DNA of 21,561 bases from JADJEI01 sp035328465 (GTDB taxonomy: Bacteria > Bacteroidota > Ignavibacteria > Ignavibacteriales > Ignavibacteriaceae), in NCBI GenBank assembly GCA_035328465.1, contig DAOLIQ010000059.1, positions 1-21,561 of the forward strand, given 5' to 3'. The translations under genes and the position numbers were made by a program. Positions 8,735 to 16,239 of the stretch are shown here, in pieces; positions within the stretch are counted from its first letter, which is position 1; every line of letters starts with the position of its first letter. The notes under the pieces were generated by a model. It was not told the origin of the DNA. It made no database searches and saw nothing but the letters and a program-made list of their open reading frames with translations.

Positions 8735-8992
8735 ATGGCTCATAAAAAAGGTCAAGGCTCAACAAGGAACGGAAGAGACAGCAATGCACAGCGGCTCGGA
8801 GTTAAAAGATTTGGCGGCGAACAAGTGCTTGCCGGAAATATTTTAGTTCGTCAGCGCGGAACGAAATTTCATCCCGGCACAAATGTTATGAAAGGCGGCG
8901 ACGATACTTTATTCGCAACTACGAATGGAATAGTAAAATTTGAAACTAAACGCGGGGATAGACAATTCGTCAGCGTTCATCCTGTTAACTAA
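8735..8992 (+). CDS. rpmA: 50S ribosomal protein L27
   Basis: This 85-residue protein has the L27 hallmark N-terminus MAHKKGQGSTRNGRDS, the flexible tail that reaches the peptidyl-transferase centre. The core 'GVKRFGGEQVLAGNILVRQR' and 'GTKFHPGTNVMKGGDDTLFA' follow. It has no cleavable N-terminal extension of the Firmicutes kind. An AGGAG lies about 8 nt before the ATG. It is the second gene of the rplU-rpmA operon and is followed within 25 nt by a rho-independent terminator. The usual third partner, the GTPase gene obgE, is not downstream. Confidence 0.98.
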   Translation: MAHKKGQGSTRNGRDSNAQRLGVKRFGGEQVLAGNILVRQRGTKFHPGTNVMKGGDDTLFATTNGIVKFETKRGDRQFVSVHPVN

Positions 8993-9012
8993 AATTTAAT
9001 AGGTTTTAAAAT

Positions 9013-9048
9013 AAAAAAACCCGATTCAGAAATGGATCGGGTTTTTTG
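9013..9048 (+). terminator. Rho-independent terminator of rplU-rpmA
   Basis: ACCCGAT (9019-9025) pairs with ATCGGGT (9036-9042). The stem extends through a T-G and a C-G pair to a 6-nt loop. It is flanked by an A-run before and TTTTTT after, so it may act in both directions. Confidence 0.9.
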
Positions 9049-9505
9049 TTTTAAATTATAATTGATCATAGCAGCCTTACCCGGCTGCCTTTTCTATGAA
9101 GTGTTAAAAAATAATTATCAAGGAATGATTATAGTAATCTCATCACTCCACATTCCAATTCATATCTAGTTTGCCGACATCAGGACGGGGGAGATTATAC
9201 TGTTTAGCCATTGTAGGCTTCTTTGAAGGTGAATTGGAATTGATTTCGCTTCCAACATAAATACCCGGTGAAATTAAAACCACAGCTTAAAAATTCATGG
9301 ATTATTAAATCCTTGAAAATTTGAGTGCCATTTGTTTGAATATTATAAGCTGACACAAATAACACACCACCATCAACTATGATTTTACCTGTTTAATAAA
9401 TTGCACTTTTTCATTATATAATTCTTGATGTTATCCTGTTAGTAGAATTTATTCGCAAATAATAAACCTCGGAGGTTTCGTTTTTCGCTCATTTTAGCAC
9501 TTTTC
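9049..9505. other. Gene-poor stretch with possible decayed coding remnants
   Basis: No convincing gene lies in these 457 bases. Near the left end GCAGCC-TTACCC-GGCTGC (9071-9088) is a perfect 6-bp hairpin followed by TTTTC, perhaps a backup terminator. On the minus strand two overlapping open stretches lie in different frames: 9392-9204 (62 codons, without an ATG near its beginning) and 9286-9143 (47 codons). Their alternating hydrophobic and Gly-rich text, for example VVLISPGIYVGSEINSNS, vaguely resembles the C-terminal beta-strand ends of Bacteroidota surface proteins. They could be a frameshifted remnant of one gene. This is a guess from appearance only. Confidence 0.3.
9464..9478. repeat. 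15-nt palindrome AAACCTCGGAGGTTT
   Basis: This is a perfect inverted repeat with 7-nt arms around one central base. As RNA it would form a 5-bp stem with a TCGGA loop. It lies 27 nt beyond the stop of the minus-strand heptad-repeat frame and is followed (plus strand) by CGTTTTTCG. It could be a weak terminator, a protein-binding site or a dispersed genomic repeat. Confidence 0.5.
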
Positions 9506-9892
9506 TTACGTTACCAATGCTTGGTTGGACTGTACGCCGCTTCGGTCGGGTTCTACCATTCCTGCGTTCATATCTACGTTCCTCCGGTCAACCTCAACCA
9601 CACTCGCATCAATCCCAACGCTGCCTATATCAAGCATGACCATACTTGCCTCAGTCTTCACCTCGTTTGCGTCATGCTTCATCACACCCGCGTCAGTCTT
9701 CATCTCACTTCCGTCAGTCTTCACCACACCTATGTCATGCTTGATCACACCTTCGTCATGCTTCATCCCACCTCCGTCATGCGTGACCGAACTTGCGTCA
9801 AGTCTGAGCACAATCGCGTAAATATTGATGTGCCATGATTTGGGCTTATTATTCCACTCGTCGGGCTGTCCTAAATCACTTACTGAAATCAA
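9506..9892 (-). CDS. Heptad-repeat (predicted coiled-coil) protein of unknown function, start uncertain
   Basis: The frame runs from a TTG (9892) to TAA (9506), 128 codons. No ATG is available; upstream the frame stays open only to a stop at 9919-9917, and no Shine-Dalgarno is seen. Residues about 1-25 (including LGQPDEWNNKPKSW) are non-repetitive. About 98 residues then form 14 heptads of consensus A-G/S-x-V-x-x-D. Position 4 is V, M, I or L in all 14 units, position 7 is D/E/N in all, and position 1 is mostly Ala. Small residue at 1 and aliphatic at 4 gives the 3-4 spacing of a coiled coil. The Val codons use GTA, GTC, GTG and GTT and the Asp codons use GAC and GAT. Repeat divergence has therefore been partly synonymous in this frame, which favours real coding past or present. 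Function is unknown. It could be a decayed gene, given the missing ATG and ribosome site. Confidence 0.45.
   Translation of the reverse strand: MISVSDLGQPDEWNNKPKSWHINIYAIVLRLDASSVTHDGGGMKHDEGVIKHDIGVVKTDGSEMKTDAGVMKHDANEVKTEASMVMLDIGSVGIDASVVEVDRRNVDMNAGMVEPDRSGVQSNQALVT
9524..9817. repeat. 14 tandem 21-bp degenerate repeats (minisatellite)
   Basis: Exactly 294 bases divide into 14 units of 21 bp. The plus-strand consensus is close to GTCATGCTTCATCACACCTG plus C. The central units (9671-9775) are most alike and the outer ones more diverged, as expected if expansion was recent in the middle. Because 21 is a multiple of 3, several frames on both strands stay open through the array. There are no spacers, so it is not a CRISPR array. 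Confidence 0.9.
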
Positions 9893-9918
9893 ACAAATCG
9901 AATGAACAAATGTGAATC

Positions 9919-9954
9919 AAAAAAAAAGGCGACTGCAGAAATACCGCAATCGCC
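9919..9954 (-). terminator. Rho-independent terminator of mdh
   Basis: Read on the minus strand, GGCGATTGC (9954-9946) pairs with GCAGTCGCC (9936-9928) with one mismatch and a 9-nt loop. An unbroken T-run follows (complement of 9927-9919). It begins 21 nt past the mdh stop. Confidence 0.88.
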
Positions 9955-9975
9955 TTCACTGAAATTTTATTTAAA

Positions 9976-10941
9976 TCAGAATCCTAATCTCTCCATATCA
10001 ATAACAAGATTTTTCACGGCGGCAATGGAGCTATCCAATTGTGCTTTCTCTTCTGCATTAAGCTCAAACTCTACAATTTTTTCAACACCATTTGAACCAA
10101 GCACTGCGGGAACACCAACATAATAGCCGGTGCATCCAAACTCACCATTTAAATAAGCGCAAACCGGAAGCACTCGTTTTTCGTCATAGATAATTGATTC
10201 TGCCATTGAGATTGCTGATGAAGCGGGAGAGTAAAAAGCTGAGCCGGTTTTTAAAAGTTTTACTACTTCACCGCCGGCAGCTTTGGTTCTTTCAACCATT
10301 GCTTTCATTATTTCAGCAGCTTTGGTTTTATCATTATATTTTCTTTCGAGCAATTCCATTGCAGGAATTCCATTTACATTTGCATAACGAACGATAGGCA
10401 CCATAGTATCGCCGTGCCCGCCAAGTACCATCGCGTTTACATCTTTTACAGATACGCCAAGTTCCCATGCAATAAAAGTAGCAAAACGTGATGAATCAAG
10501 CACACCGGCTTGTCCGATTACTTTGTTTGAAACAAAGCCCGTAATTTTTTTGAATAGAGTAACCATTGCATCAAGGGGGTTGGAAATGATGATTGCTATT
10601 GAATTTGGCGCATACTGTTTAACATTTTCAGCAACGCTTTTCATGATTTTAGCATTTGTAACAAGCAAGTCATCTCTGCTCATCCCGGGTTTACGCGGCA
10701 GCCCTGCAGTGATTATAACAATATCAGAACCGGCAATGTCTTTATAATCGTTTGTGCCTTTCACATTTACATCAAAGCCGTCAATCCTTGAGGCTTCGAC
10801 AACATCAAGGCATTTACCTTGCGGCATGTCTTCAACAATATCGAATAGAACGACATCACCAAGTTGTCTTGTGGCAATTAACTGAGTGAGAACACCGCCG
10901 ATTTGTCCTCCACCTATTAAAGATATTTTTTTGCGTGACAT
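9976..10941 (-). CDS. mdh: Malate dehydrogenase (NAD-dependent, LDH-like type)
   Basis: This 321-residue enzyme interconverts malate and oxaloacetate with NAD in the TCA cycle. It belongs to the lactate-dehydrogenase-like MDH group found in Chlorobi and Bacteroidota. The dinucleotide loop GGGQIGG (10-16) and the NAD-specific Asp34 in LFDI are present. Substrate-binding arginines lie in LPRKPGMSR (Arg83, Arg89) and Asn121 in SNPLD. The catalytic pair is Asp149/His176 with Arg152 (GVLDSSRF and GGHGDTM). Arg in the RKPGMSR mobile loop favours malate over lactate dehydrogenase. AGGAGA precedes the ATG by a good distance. The gene is monocistronic, with its own promoter (10983-11013) and terminator (9919-9954). 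NADH made here could feed the complex I genes further right, a functional rather than operon link. Confidence 0.96.
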   Translation of the reverse strand: MSRKKISLIGGGQIGGVLTQLIATRQLGDVVLFDIVEDMPQGKCLDVVEASRIDGFDVNVKGTNDYKDIAGSDIVIITAGLPRKPGMSRDDLLVTNAKIMKSVAENVKQYAPNSIAIIISNPLDAMVTLFKKITGFVSNKVIGQAGVLDSSRFATFIAWELGVSVKDVNAMVLGGHGDTMVPIVRYANVNGIPAMELLERKYNDKTKAAEIMKAMVERTKAAGGEVVKLLKTGSAFYSPASSAISMAESIIYDEKRVLPVCAYLNGEFGCTGYYVGVPAVLGSNGVEKIVEFELNAEEKAQLDSSIAAVKNLVIDMERLGF

Positions 10942-10982
10942 AATTTCTCCTGTATTTCTTAAATAATAATTTAATTACATTT

Positions 10983-11013
10983 GAAAATTACTGATGTGGG
11001 GAGCTAATTGCAA
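10983..11013 (-). promoter_or_regulatory. Candidate mdh promoter (TTG-N20-TAATTTTC)
   Basis: On the minus strand TTG (11013-11011), with one more T before it, is followed after exactly 20 bp by TAATTTTC (10990-10983), 7 of 8 to TAnnTTTG. The spacing is identical to that of the rplU candidate. The predicted leader is about 35 nt and contains the AGGAGA ribosome site. Confidence 0.5.
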
Positions 11014-11036
11014 AGGAAGGAGTTAAATTGAGAGTG

Positions 11037-11447
11037 CTATAATTTTAGTATTAAAAGAGTTTCAGTTCCCTGCTCAGTCACATTAAATTTAATTTCATCC
11101 ATGTAGACTTTCATGAGATATACCCCCCTGCCTGAGTCTTTTAACAAATTATCTGTTTCTGTAGGGTCAGGCAAAGCAGAAGGATCAAATCCTTTTCCAT
11201 TGTCCTTAACCGAAATATAAAGGCTGCCATTTTCAACCCAAACATCAATTACGACTAATTTTTTAGCATCGCATTTGTTGCCATGTATAATGGCATTCGT
11301 GGTTGCCTCTGTAACGGTAAGTAACAAGTGAGCAATTTTTTCTTCGCTGAGATTTAAATCCCTGCCGAAGTAATTAACGAATTCTTCAACCGTGATTAAA
11401 TTATTCGGATCGCTGTCTATTTCGAGGTGATATTTGTTTTCCGGCAA
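11037..11447 (-). CDS. RsbW/SpoIIAB-like anti-sigma factor or serine kinase (HATPase_c)
   Basis: This 136-residue single-domain GHKL ATPase has the N-box ETTNAIIHGN-like stretch (EATTNAIIHGN, 47-57), the G1 box DNGKGFDP (82-89) and the G2 box SGRGVYLMK (106-114). These are the ATP-binding features of anti-sigma regulatory factors that phosphorylate an STAS anti-anti-sigma protein. The only usable start is TTG at 11447, because an in-frame TAG lies two codons upstream and no ATG precedes the N-box. It is the last gene of a minus-strand run with the beta-barrel (51 nt gap) and FN3 lipoprotein genes. No sigma factor, STAS protein or PP2C phosphatase lies nearby, so its partners are unknown. Family is secure; target is not. 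Confidence 0.85.
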   Translation of the reverse strand: MPENKYHLEIDSDPNNLITVEEFVNYFGRDLNLSEEKIAHLLLTVTEATTNAIIHGNKCDAKKLVVIDVWVENGSLYISVKDNGKGFDPSALPDPTETDNLLKDSGRGVYLMKVYMDEIKFNVTEQGTETLLILKL

Positions 11448-11498
11448 AGTATTCTAAATTTTTAATGGAAAATAAGAAAAATATTTTTACCTGCAACG

Positions 11499-13397
11499 CT
11501 AAAAATTCCAATTCATTTGAAGATTTAAACTGGTTTGCTCCTTTTGATCAACTTTATTAACAGTGATGAATTCGTACCAGCCGGTCAGCCTGATAAATAA
11601 ATCAGTGCCAAGCGATTTTGTCAACTCGCAGATTGGACCGATGCTTAAATATCGTGAGTCAATAATTTTTTCTTCATTGTCATATTTAAATGTTCGTAAC
11701 GAAAACAATCTTGCCCCGGCAGCGAAAATGAATCCTGCGAACTGTGTTGAGGCTTTTGGTTCTGCCAGGAGTTCTTCATTAAATCTAACGGGTTTAGTTG
11801 AAAAACTTGCCCACTTCAAATCACCCTGCTCTGATAATTTTGCGTAGCCATAAAAAATTAACGAAAGATTTTTATCGATTTTTACCGAGGAAGAATCGAG
11901 TGCGGTAAACTGCCTGTACGAAAAACTTCTATAGTTTGGATTAAGATCTTCAAAATCATAAACGGTATAATTAGCCGAGACAGTGAAACTATTCATTGAT
12001 GAAATATTTTTCCCTTTGTAGTTGCCGCCGGTGGTCAAAGCTAATATCCTGTTTAAATTATTGTTGGAACTCCTTTCCGAAAACAAATAAACAACGTGGC
12101 TCAACGTTCCTTCGATAGTGATGAAAGTTTCAAAAAGTGAATTTATAAATCTCGAATATTTTAACCGCAGTATTGAAAGTATTTCATCGCGGTCGTCGTC
12201 ATTATCTAAACTTGGAGTATCATATCTAAGCTTACTTTGAAAAAAATTAAGCGAAAGATAATCACGCTTTGAAATTTTCCAGCGGCTTGATAGTGACACA
12301 GTAGCACGAAGCGAAACATTATTTTTATCACTTTCGGATTCTGATCTTTCGAGGTAAAAACTTTCATCAATACCCTCGAATCTTTTTGTCAAATGTTTCT
12401 CATCGCGTTCGGCATACGTTGCCCGTAATAATGCATCAAATATATCAGAAGAATAAGCGGCAGATGACTCGAGTTCGATACGAAATTCTTCTATTCGTGT
12501 GTCAAACACCGAAGAAGATTGAAGTGTATTTAATCGGTAGCGTGTATCCCTGTCAATTGATTTAAAATTTAATCGTCCAAGTAAGTCAAGCGAAAAATCT
12601 TCATATAAATTGTTATAGATTAATCTATCCTGGATCAGGTAGTTCGATTCAGTTCGGCTTTGAATATTATTTGCGACATCGAAAGTTTGAGAGACAAGTG
12701 AATCAGCAGTGAAATAAAAATCCTTTCTGTTTTGAATAAACCCCGCCGTTATTGAATTACTAACTTCCGGCTGGAAATAATTTGTAATTACAAGCTGCAA
12801 ATTTCTGAGTGTGTTCTTTCTGGGAGAAATATCTTCATTTCTGAATTTCAGTTGTGAAAGGAAAATAAATTCATCCACAGCAAGTTCATCAGCAAGCCCT
12901 TCAATTCCATAAACCGGTCCCGAATCATTTTCGCCGATCTGACGATTATTTGTGTAGCCTAAAAAAGGTGTTAAATAAATTTTTTCTAACGGAATATATT
13001 GCGAAAAAAATAAGGCATTGGACACGGAGGCTTGATTAATTTCAATCTTTCTGCTGTCGGAAAAAATATTACTTATTACTTCACTTCCGATAGAAAAATC
13101 AGACGAAAATAAATAGGTTGAGAGAATTGCAAGAGATTGTTCATCCCGAATGCTTTTTGTGGTTGAACGAACAAAGGTCGAATAATAGTCTTCATTCACT
13201 TTCAAGTTTAATTTATTTATCGAAGAGTTGAATAATAAACCACCTCGCAGTGAAAAGGTATTTAGCTGTTTTTCAAAACTTGTCCTTAAAACATTTGGCA
13301 GTATCACAGTCTGAATTAATTCTAACGAATCAGGATTTTCCTGTGCGGATAGCAAAATGGAAAACATAAGAATTAATACGGCGGATAACTGCTTCAA
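11499..13397 (-). CDS. Probable outer-membrane beta-barrel protein, family not recognised
   Basis: This 632-residue protein begins at a TTG (13397), the first start-like codon after an in-frame stop. It opens with MKQLSAVLILMFSILLSAQ, a clear signal peptide cleaved near Ala-Gln. The rest is rich in alternating polar and aromatic/hydrophobic strands separated by short charged turns, with no helices or cysteine-rich parts. It ends SLNLQMNWNF; a C-terminal Phe after alternating residues is the usual beta-signal for outer-membrane barrel assembly. This suggests a many-stranded barrel in the outer membrane. No enzyme motif or plug domain is visible and I do not recognise a family. It lies 26 nt after the FN3 lipoprotein gene and 51 nt before the anti-sigma gene, probably one transcript. 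The lipoprotein could be a partner of the barrel, which is inference from position. Confidence 0.7.
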   Translation of the reverse strand: MKQLSAVLILMFSILLSAQENPDSLELIQTVILPNVLRTSFEKQLNTFSLRGGLLFNSSINKLNLKVNEDYYSTFVRSTTKSIRDEQSLAILSTYLFSSDFSIGSEVISNIFSDSRKIEINQASVSNALFFSQYIPLEKIYLTPFLGYTNNRQIGENDSGPVYGIEGLADELAVDEFIFLSQLKFRNEDISPRKNTLRNLQLVITNYFQPEVSNSITAGFIQNRKDFYFTADSLVSQTFDVANNIQSRTESNYLIQDRLIYNNLYEDFSLDLLGRLNFKSIDRDTRYRLNTLQSSSVFDTRIEEFRIELESSAAYSSDIFDALLRATYAERDEKHLTKRFEGIDESFYLERSESESDKNNVSLRATVSLSSRWKISKRDYLSLNFFQSKLRYDTPSLDNDDDRDEILSILRLKYSRFINSLFETFITIEGTLSHVVYLFSERSSNNNLNRILALTTGGNYKGKNISSMNSFTVSANYTVYDFEDLNPNYRSFSYRQFTALDSSSVKIDKNLSLIFYGYAKLSEQGDLKWASFSTKPVRFNEELLAEPKASTQFAGFIFAAGARLFSLRTFKYDNEEKIIDSRYLSIGPICELTKSLGTDLFIRLTGWYEFITVNKVDQKEQTSLNLQMNWNF

Positions 13398-13423
13398 TAT
13401 TTTAGAATAATTTTAGTTTTAAT

Positions 13424-14395
13424 TTAAGGTACTATTATAAAATTATAAAGGTTAGAAATACTATTCGGCTGCTCGCTAACTGAATAAACTGCAATTCGCA
13501 AATAGTAATTCACATTGACATCAACGTAATCGGGATTGAAGCGCACAGATATTGTATCATCGGTTGCTTGAGAGTAAAACTCAGTCGCCCAATACTCGCC
13601 AAAATATGGATTAGTCATAACACTTATCCGATAAGCTGCAGGTTTATTTATTGTTTTGATTTTAAAGAAATCGAAATAACCCACCTCTGCACTGTCTTCC
13701 GGAAAAATCAATGAAGCAGTCTGATAAATTTCATCATTCACTTCCTCGCTTGCAGGGCTTATCAACCCGCCTTTATCAATTGCTTCAATCTTATAAAAGT
13801 ATTTAGTGTCCAATTTCAAATCAATTGTATCGTTGAAATAATTTTGAGTTGATTCTCCGATGAATGAATTTGTGTCGGCAATAAAGCCCTGTTCTTCACT
13901 TCTAAAAACAAAATACTTTTCGACGTCGGATTCAAAACTTTTTTCCCAGCTTAAATAAATTGATAAATTATTTTCCCAATTCCTTGCGTTAATCAATGGA
14001 AACCTTGGAGGGACGGGGGAGTAAATATTTTCGGGTTCAGCAAGTATCTCTGAAGTAGCAGCACTTTCTTTTCCCGCTAAATCTACAGCGCTAATTTTGT
14101 AATAATATTGCGAGTCGTAATTCAATGAATCATCAAAAAAATAACTGTCCGTGGTAAAAGCGATTAATATTGAAACAGTCTTATTTTCTCTTCGATAGAC
14201 ATTATAACCTCGAATATCTGCTTCGTTATTTGCATTCCATTCCAAACCAACCTCTCCGTCATAACCGAAGACGATTCTTAATCCAACCGGTACAGCCGGC
14301 GGGAGACCGTCATCAGCGATCGATGTTTCAGTTAATCTTTCGCAGGAAATTACAGATAGTGAAAGAATAATTATTATGAAAAAGTATTTTGTCAT
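13424..14395 (-). CDS. Lipoprotein with two fibronectin type III domains
   Basis: This 323-residue protein starts at an ATG (14395). Its lipoprotein signal is MTKYFFIIIILSLSVISC, with the lipidated Cys at 18 followed by Glu. Two FN3 domains follow (about 33-120 and 129-220). Each shows the paired signatures 'VGLEWNAN...DIRGYNVYR ... YYYKISAVDLAGKES' and 'LSWEKSFESDVEKYFVFR ... YFYKIEAIDKGGLISP'. A third beta-rich domain (about 226-323) has no catalytic motif. It should be anchored to the outer or inner membrane, facing the periplasm or surface. It is the first gene of the probable operon with the beta-barrel and the anti-sigma-like ATPase. No ribosome site stands out. Likely a structural or binding component; ligand unknown. 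Confidence 0.82.
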   Translation of the reverse strand: MTKYFFIIIILSLSVISCERLTETSIADDGLPPAVPVGLRIVFGYDGEVGLEWNANNEADIRGYNVYRRENKTVSILIAFTTDSYFFDDSLNYDSQYYYKISAVDLAGKESAATSEILAEPENIYSPVPPRFPLINARNWENNLSIYLSWEKSFESDVEKYFVFRSEEQGFIADTNSFIGESTQNYFNDTIDLKLDTKYFYKIEAIDKGGLISPASEEVNDEIYQTASLIFPEDSAEVGYFDFFKIKTINKPAAYRISVMTNPYFGEYWATEFYSQATDDTISVRFNPDYVDVNVNYYLRIAVYSVSEQPNSISNLYNFIIVP

Positions 14396-14530
14396 CTTAA
14401 GTTTTTATTTCGACTTCAAAATAAAAAATTATTTTTTAGCAGGTTAAAAATTTCTTCACCAATCATTCCCTTGATTTCAGTATTTTTAAATAAATCATAA
14501 AGAAACATATTACAAGAATATAATTCTCGC

Positions 14531-16147
14531 ATGTCCAAAAAAAATAAACATCGTAAACATTCTAAAGATGAAATTAGCAGTAAACAAAGTACTGATTCAC
14601 TTTTTATGAAATTTCAGAAGTTAATCGAATATAAACATCTTGGCTTTGTCTTCGCTTTTTCGTATGCAGTAATTTTGGGATTCATCAGCTTATCGCTTCA
14701 CAAGATTGGCGATTACGGTGTCGAAACAGATTTTTATTGGAACTATGTTCCCGCTGCCCAACAATTTCTTAAGGGCAGTGTTCAAATTGAACAGTTCCAT
14801 GGACCGCTCTATCCAATAGTACTTTCCATTTTCGGTTTAGTATTTGGAGATTTTTTTACCGGCGGAATTATTCTTGGTTTAGTCTCTTCTGCATTCGTAA
14901 TTTATTTTTCTTTCGAAGCAATAAAAAGTATTTTTTCGAAATCAATTGCAACTGCTGTTACCCTTTTAATCATCTTAAATCCGATATTCGTTCAATACAC
15001 TTACAGTGCCGGGACGGATATGTTTTTTATTGCTTTGGTAAGCGCTGCTGTATTTTTCTTTTTCAAAACGAACCGATTGAACACAACTAATGTTTTACTC
15101 GCATCTTTTTTTGGTGGACTTTCATACTTGACAAGATATAACGGGCTTTTCTTATTTGGTTTTGTTCTCGTGATTTTATTTATCAATTACTGGAAAATTG
15201 ATTTTAAAAAGAGACTGATTGTCTCAACTCTTTTTATTTTAGTTTTCTTACTAACTATTTCACCGTGGGGGATTTATTGCTTAAAAGAAAAAGGGAGTTT
15301 TTTCTATAATGAAAATTATAAAAACATTGCGTATGAGCTTTACGGTAAAGGTAAAATAGGATGGGATGAGTTTTGGTTTAAAGAAAGTAAATCCTTCACA
15401 TCAATATCGCAGGTCATCTTAAAAGATCCTGAACTATTTATTTCAAATTCACTAAAAAATATTCCTGATCACTTTTTGAATGATATGGAAAAGCTGACCG
15501 GCTGGCAGATAGGATTTTTTACCGCACTTGGATTTTTGCTGTTTCTTTTCAATAAGCCTCTAAAAAAAATCAACTCAATCGGGTTTGGGTATTTGATAGT
15601 AAATTTTTTCTTCTTCGTTTTACTACTGTTGTTATTCTATGGTGAAAGGTTTTCTATGTTCCTGATTCCATTTTATTGCTGCATCGCAGTCTTGGCAATT
15701 TTAAATAGAAATAATCCTATCACTGAAAAATTACCAGATACATTAAGAATAATTCTACTTATCGTTTTAGTTAGTATTACTGCGGTTAAAGCTTACAATT
15801 ATAATTCCGGGATAATCAATTCAGGCCCGAATGAAATATTGGTGATAAAAGATTGGTTTAATAATAATATTAAGCCGCCTCAAAATGAAGTACTAATTGC
15901 AGCTCGCAAAGCACATATTGCATATTATTTAAATATGAAATTCAAACCACTGCCTCTTGCGGATAATTATAATGATTTAATTGCCGCCTTGAAAAGAGAC
16001 AATGTTAAATACCTCTACTTTAGTGAGATTGAAGCTCAATTAAGGCAGGAGTTTATTTCACTGCTTGACCCGCAGTCTGAGCACCCTGGATTAAATGCAC
16101 TTGTGTTTACAAGTTATCCTCCGGCTGTGCTGTATAAAGTCGAATAA
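14531..16147 (+). CDS. GT-C membrane glycosyltransferase (ArnT/PMT-like)
   Basis: This 538-residue protein has a basic cytoplasmic N-terminus (MSKKNKHRKH), about ten hydrophobic transmembrane segments between residues 38 and 430, and a soluble C-terminal domain. The first periplasmic loop carries ETDFYWNYVPAAQQFLKG (about 65-82). Its acidic residue (Asp67) corresponds to the catalytic Asp of GT-C enzymes such as ArnT and protein mannosyltransferases. 'GPLYP' (91-95) and 'LTRYNGL' are further family marks. Such enzymes move a sugar from a polyprenyl-phosphate carrier onto lipid A, glycans or proteins on the outer face of the inner membrane. The acceptor and sugar cannot be told here. The gene is divergent from the FN3 lipoprotein operon and is followed by a 132-nt gap before nuoA. 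The start ATG at 14531 has no clear ribosome site. Confidence 0.8.
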   Translation: MSKKNKHRKHSKDEISSKQSTDSLFMKFQKLIEYKHLGFVFAFSYAVILGFISLSLHKIGDYGVETDFYWNYVPAAQQFLKGSVQIEQFHGPLYPIVLSIFGLVFGDFFTGGIILGLVSSAFVIYFSFEAIKSIFSKSIATAVTLLIILNPIFVQYTYSAGTDMFFIALVSAAVFFFFKTNRLNTTNVLLASFFGGLSYLTRYNGLFLFGFVLVILFINYWKIDFKKRLIVSTLFILVFLLTISPWGIYCLKEKGSFFYNENYKNIAYELYGKGKIGWDEFWFKESKSFTSISQVILKDPELFISNSLKNIPDHFLNDMEKLTGWQIGFFTALGFLLFLFNKPLKKINSIGFGYLIVNFFFFVLLLLLFYGERFSMFLIPFYCCIAVLAILNRNNPITEKLPDTLRIILLIVLVSITAVKAYNYNSGIINSGPNEILVIKDWFNNNIKPPQNEVLIAARKAHIAYYLNMKFKPLPLADNYNDLIAALKRDNVKYLYFSEIEAQLRQEFISLLDPQSEHPGLNALVFTSYPPAVLYKVE

Positions 16148-16169
16148 CAATTTCTCTAAGATGTTGGCA

Positions 16170-16239
16170 TTATCACCTTCGGAATTTATTTTGAAAAAAG
16201 GAGGTGATAAGAATAATGTTTAAATTGACAATCAAATAA
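16170..16239 (+). promoter_or_regulatory. Hairpin burying a perfect Shine-Dalgarno, followed by a 7-codon frame
   Basis: Bases 16170-16180 (TTATCACCTTC) pair with 16200-16210 (GGAGGTGATAA) through 11 positions including one G-T wobble, with a 19-nt loop. The right arm holds AGGAGGTGA, a near-complete complement of the 16S rRNA tail. Eight nt later an ATG (16216) opens a frame of seven codons (MFKLTIK) ending TAA at 16239. No T-run follows, so it is not a typical terminator. It lies between the glycosyltransferase stop and nuoA. Role unknown: leader peptide, 3' stabilising hairpin or chance. Confidence 0.4.

Noticed and set aside
9524..9817. Repeat array considered as a CRISPR
   Set aside because: The units are directly adjacent, 21 bp long and degenerate, with no unique spacers and no cas genes.
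9521..9838. Two plus-strand open frames through the 21-bp repeat array
   Set aside because: They are open only because a stop-free 21-bp unit is repeated. The conserved columns and synonymous changes fit the minus-strand frame, and neither has a ribosome site.
16170..16210. Hairpin before nuoA considered as a rho-independent terminator
   Set aside because: No T-run follows the stem on either strand, and the loop is long (19 nt).
16216..16239. Seven-codon frame annotated as a gene
   Set aside because: It is too short to support on its own; recorded only as part of the hairpin element.
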